11,915 nt of DNA, taken from contig JAEYYS010000408.1 in the NCBI GenBank assembly GCA_023428335.1, forward strand, positions 1 through 11,915. Reading direction: 5' to 3'. The position numbers and the translations under genes are program-made. The stretch comes from Verrucomicrobiota bacterium. Its GTDB lineage: Bacteria > Verrucomicrobiota > Verrucomicrobiia > Verrucomicrobiales > Verrucomicrobiaceae. Below are positions 1-6,411 of the stretch, piece by piece. Each line of letters opens with the position of its first letter. The first letter of the stretch is position 1. The notes under the pieces are model-generated. The model ran no database searches. It was not told the origin of the DNA and saw nothing but the letters and a program-made list of their open reading frames with translations.

Positions 1-2071
1 GCTCAACCCAGCCCTGCAGGGCCGAGCGCGCGCCGGTCGGCAGGGTGCTGAAAGAGGCACCGGCGAGGATGACCGCGGAGAAATCGGCGAGCAGGCTGTT
101 GCTGAGCTGGGTCGCCTCGGCCATGACCAGCGGCGTCTGCCAAACTTGATCGAAGTGGTGCCAGACCTCGCCAGCGAGCGTCGAGGTGACGCCCGGACCG
201 GTGACCAGCAGCACGCCATCGAGGCGCACCGGCCGGAAGCTCGGGCTGCCGAGATCAGGAACGCTGCCGTGGTAACCGGTGGCGAGCGCCTGCACCTGCA
301 AACCGTCTTCGCGGGCGATCACCTGCATCAGCTCGCGCAAGGCCGCCGGGCTGAGCGACTCCTGCACGCCCACCGGCACCACGATGCTGCCCTGAGGCCA
401 GGTCGGGCGCGGATCACCGGCGGTGGTGAAGCGGCGCGTGGCCGCCCAGCAGCGCACCTTGGCTTCGAGCAGGCGGAAGAGCGCGCGCGGCGCCTGGCGC
501 GATTCCCAGGAGAAGACATAGGCATAGGCCGGATCCACACCGTTGAGGGCACCGGCCACCTGGATTTGCGGCTGCTTCGCGGCGACGGGCACGTTGGGCA
601 GTTCGGCGCCGACCAGACCAAAGGCGGACGGCAGGTGCCAGGCCGAGACATCGTAAAAATTGCTGCTGGCAAACTCCGTGCGCGTTTCGAAAATCGCCTG
701 AATCAGCTTGTACTGACGCTGGCGCGCCGGCACCACCAGCGATTCAGCGGCGCGGAAGGTCCGGCCGTCCGCGCGCACGTCGGCCGCCGGGCGATGACTC
801 TGGATGCGGTGGCGGACGAGCAGTTCCTGAAACGCCTGCAGGCGGGCCGGATCGCCGGGCGCGCTGAAGACATGGGCCTGCACCTTGGCTGCGGCCGCCT
901 CGGCGAGGGCTTCGCGGTAAAACGCGCGCTGGTAGGCAAGCAGTTCCGGACGCAGGGCGACCGCGGAGCGCAGACTCGACAGCGAGGTGGCTAGCTGGTT
1001 GCGGATTGTGAAGGCAAAGGTCAGCCGCCCGTGCTCGGTTTCCTGATGATGCCCGCGCGAGCTGGCCTGCTCGAAGAGCACGCCGACTGAGCCGTTGACG
1101 TCGGGATAGGTCGAGCCCTTGCCAATGTAAAAGTCGTCGTAGGACTCGCCGCTGTAGTAGAGCGAGCCGATGGCGTCGAGGACGCGGGCATGCTCCTGCG
1201 CCATGCGTTCGGTGAGTGACTGGTTTTCCTCGGGCGTCAGCGGGTGCACCATCTTGGCGATGCCCGGCTGGAAAAAGTAGCTGCGGTTGACGTTGCCCAT
1301 CTCGTGGTAGTCGGTGACGAGATTGGGCTGCCAGTCATGAAAGAGACGCAGCCGCCCCTGCGACTCCGGATGCACCGCCGGCAGCCAGTCGCGGTTGAGG
1401 TCGAACCAGTAATAATTGGATCGACCGTTCGGCCAGCCCTCCTGGTGCTCGCGATCGGCCCGGTGCCCGCTGGGCCGCCGGCCGCGGTGGCTGTTGGTCC
1501 AGTCGGCAAACCGCTCAAAGCCGTCCGGATTCAGGCAGGGCTCGAGCAGGATGACCGACTTCTCCAGCAGTTCAATCGTCGCCGCGTCGCGCGCCGCCGC
1601 CAGGTGATAGGCCAGCAGCACCGCGGCGTTCGAGGCGCTCGGCTCATTGCCATGCACGCCGTAGCCCATCCAGACGACCACCGGCGCATCGGCAGGCACC
1701 TCCGCCGACTGCGGCGATTCGACCCTCGCCACGTGCGCCTTGCGAAGGGTTTCCAGGCGGCTGTGGTTGGCGGGCGCGGTGATTTTCAGGCAGAGCAGCG
1801 GCCGCCGGCCGTGCGAGCGGGCATACTCTTCCAGCTCGATGCGGTCGGACAGCTCCGCCAGGCGCTGCAGGTAGCCGACCAGTTCATGGTGATGCAGGTG
1901 CCATTCGCCAAAGCGCCAGCCCAGGGCCTGCTCGGGGGTCGGCACCGCCGGATCGTAGTCGGCCTTGGCCACCGGCAGGTAGTACTCCAACCCCGGTGCC
2001 GCATCGGCCGCCGGGGCACGCACGGACAGGCAGAGCAGGGCGACAACGAAAAGCAGGAAGAAGGAGCGCAT
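1..2071 (-). CDS. Secreted M14 family zinc carboxypeptidase (3' end outside window)
   Basis: The minus-strand frame is open from an ATG at 2071 to the window start, giving about 690 residues without a stop, so the C-terminus is missing. Residues 1-24 form a signal peptide (Arg-Ser, a hydrophobic core FFLLFVVALLCLSV, then Ala-rich APAADA), so it should act in the periplasm or outside. The M14 zinc site is complete: HGNE gives His140 and Glu143, TDYHEMG gives His256. NPDG (181-184) and DLNRDW (Asn226/Arg227) match the substrate-binding region, and GVLFEQAS places the catalytic Glu at 334. It should remove C-terminal residues from peptides or process wall peptides; the substrate is not readable. 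Residues from about 400 onward are an extra region whose end, with LLVTGPGV and AVILAGAS strands, looks like a glutamine-amidotransferase-like fold. It is divergent from the sialidase-like gene with 97 bases between starts. No Shine-Dalgarno precedes the ATG. The M14 assignment is firm; the role is inferred. Confidence 0.92.
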   Translation of the reverse strand, partial: MRSFFLLFVVALLCLSVRAPAADAAPGLEYYLPVAKADYDPAVPTPEQALGWRFGEWHLHHHELVGYLQRLAELSDRIELEEYARSHGRRPLLCLKITAPANHSRLETLRKAHVARVESPQSAEVPADAPVVVWMGYGVHGNEPSASNAAVLLAYHLAAARDAATIELLEKSVILLEPCLNPDGFERFADWTNSHRGRRPSGHRADREHQEGWPNGRSNYYWFDLNRDWLPAVHPESQGRLRLFHDWQPNLVTDYHEMGNVNRSYFFQPGIAKMVHPLTPEENQSLTERMAQEHARVLDAIGSLYYSGESYDDFYIGKGSTYPDVNGSVGVLFEQASSRGHHQETEHGRLTFAFTIRNQLATSLSSLRSAVALRPELLAYQRAFYREALAEAAAAKVQAHVFSAPGDPARLQAFQELLVRHRIQSHRPAADVRADGRTFRAAESLVVPARQRQYKLIQAIFETRTEFASSNFYDVSAWHLPSAFGLVGAELPNVPVAAKQPQIQVAGALNGVDPAYAYVFSWESRQAPRALFRLLEAKVRCWAATRRFTTAGDPRPTWPQGSIVVPVGVQESLSPAALRELMQVIAREDGLQVQALATGYHGSVPDLGSPSFRPVRLDGVLLVTGPGVTSTLAGEVWHHFDQVWQTPLVMAEATQLSNSLLADFSAVILAGASFSTLPTGARSALQGWVE

Positions 2072-2168
2072 GGCAGCCGAGCACAAAGGCCGCGAACGGG
2101 GGCATCTTTCCGGCTTTTTGCCCGAGCCCGCCCTGCAATGCCGTGGCAGCCCGGCTCGTTTGCTTGTC

Positions 2169-3404
2169 ATGATCCGTCGCCTCGCCCTGCCGCTCGCCCT
2201 CCTGCTGGCCCTGCCTGCCACCGGTCAGCAGCTCGCCCTGCAAAAGCAGGACGTCGTTCTGGCCCCGCCAAAGAACCTTAAAACGAAACGGCCACCGGGT
2301 TACACCATCCCCCTCATCGACGTCAGTGCTGAGACCCAGCGCCAGGTGATTGTCGATCGCGAGCCCGGCCAGTACCTCGGCCACCCGACCACCGTTTTGC
2401 TGGAGGATCACAAGACCCTGCTGACCGTCTACCCGAAGGGCCATGGCCGCGGCGCCATTGTGTACAAGCGCAGCGACGACGCCGGCCTGACCTGGAGCGC
2501 GCGCCTGCCGACGCCGAAAAGCTGGCAGACCTCGCTGGAGGTCCCCACCCTGCACCGGGTCGTCGACGCGATGGGCAAAAAACGCCTGATTCTGTTCAGC
2601 GGCCTGCACCCGATCCGCATGGCGGTTTCGGAGGACGACGGCGCCAGCTGGAGTGAACTGCGCCCGATCGGCAACTTTGGCGGCATCGTCACCATGTCGA
2701 GCCTGATCGAACTGAAGCAGCCCGGGCATTACCTGGCGTTTTTCCACGACGACGGCCGCTTCATCCGCGGTGGCAGCGAGGCCAAGTACCGGGTGAAAAG
2801 CCCGCACAGCGACCACGTCAGCACGGCGGCCAAACCCTGGCGGTTCTGGGTGTACACCACCCTGTCGACCGATGGCGGCCTGACCTGGAGCGCGCCGACG
2901 CCGATCGCCTCCCTGCCCGACGCCAACCTCTGCGAACCTGGCGCCCTGCGCTCGCCCGACGGCCGCCAGATCGCCGTGCTGCTGCGCGAAAACTCGCGCA
3001 AGTACAACAGCTTCGTCATCTTCTCCGACGACGAGGGCCAGACCTGGACGGAGCCGAAAGAACTGCCCGCCGCCCTGACTGGCGACCGACACGTCGGCAA
3101 ATATGCGCCAGATGGCCGGCTTTTCCTGAGCTTCCGCGACACCACCCACGTCAGTGCCAGCAAGGGCGACTGGGTGGGCTGGGTCGGCCGTTACGAGGAC
3201 CTCGTCCAAGGCAGCGAGGGGCAGTACCGGGTGCGGCTCATGGACAACACCAAGGGCGCCGATTGCACCTACCCGGGGGTCGAAGTCCTGCCGGACGGCA
3301 CCTTTGTGACCACCACCTACGGTCACTGGACCGAAGGCGAACCGGCGTATGTGGTCAGCGTCCGCTTCACGCTGGCCGAACTCGATGCCAAGGTGAAGCC
3401 CTGA
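2169..3404 (+). CDS. Secreted sialidase-superfamily (BNR/Asp-box) protein
   Basis: The protein is 411 residues. I chose the ATG at 2169 because it begins directly with a signal peptide (Ile-Arg-Arg, then ALPLALLLALPATGQ), while the frame upstream reads as charged sequence with no export signal. Four Asp boxes of the SxDxGxxW type occur at residues 102-109 (SDDAGLTW), 154-161 (SEDDGASW), 233-240 (STDGGLTW) and 286-293 (SDDEGQTW), which define a six-bladed propeller of the sialidase superfamily. CEPGALRSPDGR followed by VLLRENSR (about 255-277) resembles the region holding the second catalytic arginine and its glutamate. The N-terminal arginine motif (RIP) is not present; the equivalent place reads YLGHPTTVLLED (69-80). 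A sugar hydrolase or sugar-binding role outside the cytoplasm is likely, but true sialidase activity is doubtful. It is divergent from the M14 peptidase, which suits a shared job in degrading glycoprotein or polymer. No Shine-Dalgarno is visible. Confidence 0.9.
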   Translation: MIRRLALPLALLLALPATGQQLALQKQDVVLAPPKNLKTKRPPGYTIPLIDVSAETQRQVIVDREPGQYLGHPTTVLLEDHKTLLTVYPKGHGRGAIVYKRSDDAGLTWSARLPTPKSWQTSLEVPTLHRVVDAMGKKRLILFSGLHPIRMAVSEDDGASWSELRPIGNFGGIVTMSSLIELKQPGHYLAFFHDDGRFIRGGSEAKYRVKSPHSDHVSTAAKPWRFWVYTTLSTDGGLTWSAPTPIASLPDANLCEPGALRSPDGRQIAVLLRENSRKYNSFVIFSDDEGQTWTEPKELPAALTGDRHVGKYAPDGRLFLSFRDTTHVSASKGDWVGWVGRYEDLVQGSEGQYRVRLMDNTKGADCTYPGVEVLPDGTFVTTTYGHWTEGEPAYVVSVRFTLAELDAKVKP

Positions 3405-3410
3405 CGATAC

Positions 3411-3428
3411 TGTAACGCTACACGCGTT
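3411..3428. promoter_or_regulatory. Operator-like palindrome upstream of the phage-type gene
   Basis: AACGC-N5-GCGTT is a perfect hyphenated inverted repeat at 3414-3428, and TGTAACGCTACA (3411-3422) begins and ends with the complementary TGTA/TACA. It sits 7 bases after the sialidase-like stop codon and 3 bases before the proposed -35 box at 3432. No T-run follows, so it is not a standard terminator. The position suits a protein-binding site, perhaps for the product of the gene it precedes. Binding is inference. Confidence 0.45.
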
Positions 3429-3431
3429 GGA

Positions 3432-3460
3432 TTGACGTCAGGCAAAAACCCGTGCAAACT
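3432..3460 (+). promoter_or_regulatory. Candidate promoter TTGACG-N17-CAAACT, leaderless
   Basis: TTGACG (3432-3437) is one base from the sigma-70 -35 consensus, and 17 bases later CAAACT (3455-3460) occupies the -10 place, preceded by TG. Only 8 bases separate it from the ATG at 3469, so transcription would begin at or just before the start codon. Related arrangements precede the genes at 4405 and 8892. The -10 match to TATAAT is poor, so the call rests on spacing and recurrence. Confidence 0.5.
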
Positions 3461-3468
3461 ACAGAATT

Positions 3469-4173
3469 ATGCGTCGCCCCTGGATCAAAATCGAAACCGC
3501 CACCCCGGACAAACCGGAAATCTGCGCCATTGCCACCCGCCTGCGGATCGACACCGACAGCGTCGTCGGCAAGCTGATCCGCCTCTGGTCCTGGGCCGAA
3601 GTCAATCGCGTAGACGGAAACGATATTGGCGTTACAAAGGAGTTTATCGACAAGCTCGGCGGTCGCAAGGGGTTCGCCGAGGCCTTGGAGGCCGCCGGCT
3701 GGTTGAGAGCGGAAGGCGAAGCGTTACAATTTCCCAACTTTGAGCGTCACAATGGCAACGCTTCGAAGATCCGGGGTCAGACCGCCAAACGGGTTGAACG
3801 CCACCGCCAACGCCAGCCCAGCCCCAAGGCAGGTCCCATTGTTGAATCGATCGAAGAATCGACGCCAATGGCAACACCAGAGGCCGCTCAAGAAAATACC
3901 GAATACCGTGTGGAAAACACACAGAATACACTGATTGAGAATGAATCGCCACTGGAATTTCACTCTTCGATCCAGCCAGAAGTCGAAGCGGCTGAGTCAA
4001 CATTAAATAACGATAACCTCGTTACAGAAACCGAACGAGATGCGCCGTCTACGCCTGTCGAAACGGCGACGGTCGAAGGGACTGAGGAAGGTGAGCCCAG
4101 CGGCAAACTGCCGCGTTTGACCAAGCGATCGGCGCGGTTGCCTGCGGATGAAGATCAACCGATGCTGTTCTGA
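3469..4173 (+). CDS. Phage replication-type DNA-binding protein with C-terminal clamp-binding motif
   Basis: The protein is 234 residues. Residues 1 to about 95 (PWIKIETATPDKPEI, then VVGKLIRLWSWAE, then GFAEALEAAGWL) resemble the N-terminal winged-helix region of phage replication and helicase-loader-like proteins. The following FPNFERHNGNASKIR and TAKRVERHRQR (88-115) match the basic NFxRHNG motif common in those phage proteins. Residues 120-215 are a Glu/Thr/Ser-rich, probably disordered acidic linker. The protein ends in DEDQPMLF; QPMLF (230-234) fits the QxxLF pentapeptide that binds the DNA polymerase beta clamp. No other phage gene lies nearby, so it looks domesticated. The linker DNA (3841-4020) is about 46% GC by hand count, well below its neighbours. 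No Shine-Dalgarno precedes the ATG. A role in replication or its control is inferred from the family resemblance, the clamp motif, the repeated sites and the helicase downstream. A transcription regulator is the main alternative. Confidence 0.8.
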   Translation: MRRPWIKIETATPDKPEICAIATRLRIDTDSVVGKLIRLWSWAEVNRVDGNDIGVTKEFIDKLGGRKGFAEALEAAGWLRAEGEALQFPNFERHNGNASKIRGQTAKRVERHRQRQPSPKAGPIVESIEESTPMATPEAAQENTEYRVENTQNTLIENESPLEFHSSIQPEVEAAESTLNNDNLVTETERDAPSTPVETATVEGTEEGEPSGKLPRLTKRSARLPADEDQPMLF

Positions 4174-4321
4174 GTCGCTTTGGCTTTTGTAGCGTTAAAA
4201 CCGTTACATTTTGCAGTAACTCAGCAGCATGTCGACCGCAGCTCGGGCGTGTGACGCGAGCCCTTGCTGACGGGGGCCTGTCGTTGCCCGGGGCCGTTCG
4301 GCGGTCATAAAAACCCGCTAC

Positions 4322-4344
4322 CGCCGGTCGCCGGCGACTTTTTT
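4322..4344 (+). terminator. Rho-independent terminator after the phage-type gene
   Basis: CGCCGG (4322-4327), loop TCG, CCGGCG (4331-4336), then AC and six T (4339-4344). The six-base all-GC stem and T-run are typical. It lies 149 bases after the stop codon of the upstream gene and 60 bases before the helicase start, so it ends the upstream transcript and may insulate or attenuate the helicase. Confidence 0.7.
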
Positions 4345-4351
4345 ATCGGTG

Positions 4352-4398
4352 CGCAAGCTTGCCGCTTGCGTGGGCGTCGGCCCTGCCGCAAACAGGGC
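4352..4398 (+). other. Two consecutive hairpins upstream of the helicase gene
   Basis: CGCAAGC (4352-4358), loop TTGCC, GCTTGCG (4364-4370) is a perfect seven-base stem. GCCCTG (4380-4385), loop CCGCAAA, CAGGGC (4393-4398) is a perfect six-base stem ending 6 bases before the ATG. With the terminator just upstream they make three stems in 77 bases. If read-through RNA passes this area they could affect translation or transcription of the helicase. The stems are visible; the role is not. Confidence 0.4.
4366..4394 (+). promoter_or_regulatory. Candidate helicase promoter TTGCGT-N17-CAAACA
   Basis: TTGCGT (4366-4371) and CAAACA (4389-4394) are separated by exactly 17 bases, and the ATG follows 10 bases later. 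The arrangement is the same as at 3432-3460, including CAAAC at the -10 place. If used, it starts transcription after the terminator and hairpins, leaving a leader of only a few bases. It overlaps the hairpins, so the two readings compete. Confidence 0.4.
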
Positions 4399-4404
4399 GG
4401 GCGC

Positions 4405-6411
4405 ATGAGCGGATTCACCGGCACACTCAACCCCCAGCAACGAGAAGCGGCAACCCACATCCATGGCCCGCTCTTGATCCTGGCCGGGGCCGGCACCGGC
4501 AAAACCCGCGTCATCACCGCACGCATCGCCTACATGGTCAATGAGGGCATCCTGCCCGAGCACATCCTGGCGGTCACCTTCACCAACAAGGCCGCCACCG
4601 AAATGCGCGAGCGCGTCAAGGACATGGTCCGCGACGGCCTGGGTCGCAAGGTGGTGCTCGGCACCTTCCACGCCTTCTGCGCCCGCCTGCTGCGCGAATT
4701 TGCCGCCCATGTCGGCTACAAGCCGAACTTCGTCATCTACAGCCAGTCGGAGCAGATCAGCCTGATGAAGCGGGTGCTCAAGGACCTGCTGGTCAAGGAC
4801 GAGACGCTCGACCCGCAGGCGGCGCTGGCGAAGATCAGCAAGGCCAAGAACCACACGGAATCGCTGGGCGACCCCACCGAGGACCTGTATGCCGCCGTCG
4901 CCCAGCGATATGGCGACGAGATGCGTGCGCTCAACGTCATGGACTTCGACGACCTGCTCTGCCTCGGCGTGCGGCTGCTGGAGGAGAACGCCGACGTGCG
5001 CGAGTGCCTGCACGTGCGCCACCGCTTCCTGATGGTCGACGAGTTCCAGGACACGAACTCGCTGCAGATGCGCCTGCTGCGCGCCCTGGTGCCGGCGCCC
5101 TACAATGTCTGCGTGGTGGGCGATGATGACCAGTCGATCTATGGCTGGCGCGGCGCCGAGATCACCAACATCACCGAGTTCGAAAACTTCTTCCCCAACC
5201 CGACGGTGATCAAGCTGGAGGAGAACTACCGCTCGACGACGCCGATCCTGCACACCGCCAACAGCCTGATCGTCAACAACGCCGGCCGTCGCCCGAAGAA
5301 GCTCTGGAGTCGCAACCACGGCAGCGATCCGGTGCGGTTGGTGGCCGTCGAGGACGACAAGGAGGAGTCGGAAATGATCGCCCGCGAGATCGAGCGCGCC
5401 CATTTCACCATGCGCGAGCCCTTTGAGTCCTTCGCCGTGCTGTTCCGCACCAACGACCAGAGCCGCATCCTCGAGCAGGCCTTCCGCCAGCACCGCCTGC
5501 CCTACCGCGTGGTCGGCGCGCGCAGCTTCTTCGACCGCCGCGAGGTGAAGGACATCGTCAGCTACCTGACGGTGGCGCACAATCCGCATGACGACATCGC
5601 CCTGCTGCGCGTGCTCAACACGCCGACGCGCGGCATCGGCAACGCCACCGCCGAGCTGGCGCGCGACCGTTCGATGGAGCGCGGCGGCAGCGTCTGGGTG
5701 GCGCTTTGCGACGAGGATTTCCTGCGTCAGATCCCGGAAAAGTCGCGCACCGCGGTACGCAGTTTTACCGCCCTGATCAACAAATTCCATCAGTCGGCCC
5801 ACACCCAGGGCACCCTGCTGACGCCGATGGCCGAGGCGCTCATGCTGGAGATCGGCTACATGGACTACCTGAAGAAGCTGGCCAAGAAACCCGAGGACAT
5901 GCAGGGCTGGGAAAACGGCCTCAAGGGCCTGATGACCCAGATCACCAACTACGACGAGCGCAACCGCAAGGACGGCCTCGGCGGGTTCCTCGACGAGATC
6001 TCGCTCAACGATGAGCGCGAGGACAAGGACGACATCGAGAAGAAAAAGGGCGTCTGCCTGATCACCCTGCACGCCAGCAAGGGCCTGGAGTTCCCGATCG
6101 TCTACCTGCCCGGCCTGGAAAAGGGCATCCTGCCGCACAAGCGCAGCTACGACGAGGGCCGGCTCGACGAGGAGCGCCGCCTGTTCTACGTCGGCATCAC
6201 CCGCGCCCAGAAGAAGCTGACAATGTCGTTCGTGCGCAACCGCATGAAGTGGGGGAAAACGCAGAGCGAACTGCCCAGCCCCTTCCTGGACGAGCTCGAC
6301 CGCACCTACCTGGAGGAGTTCGACTACACCAAGCACATGAAGGAGCAGGTGCCGGTCGAGGAAACCGGCAACTTCTTCGCCGGCCTCAAGGCGATGCTGG
6401 CGGAGGAGTGA
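4405..6411 (+). CDS. Superfamily 1A DNA helicase (Rep/PcrA/UvrD family)
   Basis: The protein is 668 residues, closer to Rep (about 670) than UvrD or PcrA (about 720). I chose the ATG at 4405 (MSGFTGTLN), since homologues begin shortly before LNPQQREA; the in-frame sequence further upstream translates the terminator and hairpins. It should be an ATP-driven 3'-to-5' DNA translocase acting in replication restart, removal of proteins from DNA, or repair. Motifs in order: Walker A GAGTGKTR (28-35, Lys33), Ia TFTNKAATEMRERV (58-71), Ib GTFHAF (86-91), II VDEFQDTN (211-218), III VVGDDDQSIYGWRG (237-250), IV LEENYRST (271-278), V ITLHASKGLEFP (553-564) and VI FYVGITRA (594-601). HASKGLEFP is the Rep-like form; UvrD has HSAKGLEFP. 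All catalytic residues are present. Its 3' end overlaps the convergent manA by 26 bases. The family is certain; the choice between Rep and PcrA is not. Confidence 0.95.
   Translation: MSGFTGTLNPQQREAATHIHGPLLILAGAGTGKTRVITARIAYMVNEGILPEHILAVTFTNKAATEMRERVKDMVRDGLGRKVVLGTFHAFCARLLREFAAHVGYKPNFVIYSQSEQISLMKRVLKDLLVKDETLDPQAALAKISKAKNHTESLGDPTEDLYAAVAQRYGDEMRALNVMDFDDLLCLGVRLLEENADVRECLHVRHRFLMVDEFQDTNSLQMRLLRALVPAPYNVCVVGDDDQSIYGWRGAEITNITEFENFFPNPTVIKLEENYRSTTPILHTANSLIVNNAGRRPKKLWSRNHGSDPVRLVAVEDDKEESEMIAREIERAHFTMREPFESFAVLFRTNDQSRILEQAFRQHRLPYRVVGARSFFDRREVKDIVSYLTVAHNPHDDIALLRVLNTPTRGIGNATAELARDRSMERGGSVWVALCDEDFLRQIPEKSRTAVRSFTALINKFHQSAHTQGTLLTPMAEALMLEIGYMDYLKKLAKKPEDMQGWENGLKGLMTQITNYDERNRKDGLGGFLDEISLNDEREDKDDIEKKKGVCLITLHASKGLEFPIVYLPGLEKGILPHKRSYDEGRLDEERRLFYVGITRAQKKLTMSFVRNRMKWGKTQSELPSPFLDELDRTYLEEFDYTKHMKEQVPVEETGNFFAGLKAMLAEE

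Larger units (their letters stand above)
3411..4199. repeat. 12-base inverted repeat flanking the phage-type gene
   Basis: TGTAACGCTACA at 3411-3422 and TGTAGCGTTAAA at 4188-4199 are reverse complements at 11 of 12 positions. One copy lies 46 bases before the ATG and the other 14 bases after the stop codon, so the pair brackets the gene exactly. It could be a pair of binding sites or remnants of a mobile unit. No target duplication was recognised and no transposase is present. Confidence 0.5.
3411..4208. repeat. Cluster of five CGTTACA copies in and around the phage-type gene
   Basis: CGTTACA occurs at 3411-3417 (reverse complement), 3630-3636, 3722-3728, 4020-4026 and 4202-4208. The nine-base AGCGTTACA is exact at 3411-3419 (reverse) and 3720-3728, and AGCGTTA recurs at 4191-4197. 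I did not notice the heptamer elsewhere in the window, though my search by eye is not exhaustive. The three copies inside the gene use GTT-ACA or GCG-TTA-CAA codons, which are poor choices for this GC-rich genome. This suggests a DNA-binding site family rather than coding preference. Confidence 0.55.

Noticed and set aside
2134..2141. TGCAATGC upstream of the sialidase-like gene as a -10 element
   Set aside because: No -35-like sequence lies at 16-18 bases, and the distance to the ATG differs from the other cases.
1244..2281. Plus-strand frame of 345 codons opposite the M14 gene
   Set aside because: The M14 frame carries the complete zinc and catalytic motifs; this one is Arg/Ala/Gly-rich shadow sequence.
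1884..3326. Open frame of 480 codons on the minus strand opposite the sialidase-like gene
   Set aside because: The opposite strand has four Asp boxes and a signal peptide; this frame has no recognisable domain and overlaps the start of the M14 gene.
3469..4173. Prophage remnant
   Set aside because: Only one phage-like gene is present between ordinary chromosomal genes, with no integrase, tRNA site or structural gene in the window.
4229..4270. 13-codon frame starting at ATG 4229 as a leader peptide
   Set aside because: It has no ribosome site, no run of a regulatory amino acid and no alternative pairing that I can show with the terminator.
4284..4312. TTGCCC-N17-ATAAAA as a promoter for the helicase
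   Set aside because: Transcription would start about where the terminator stem at 4322 begins, so it would give almost no mRNA. It is kept only as a possible short-RNA start.
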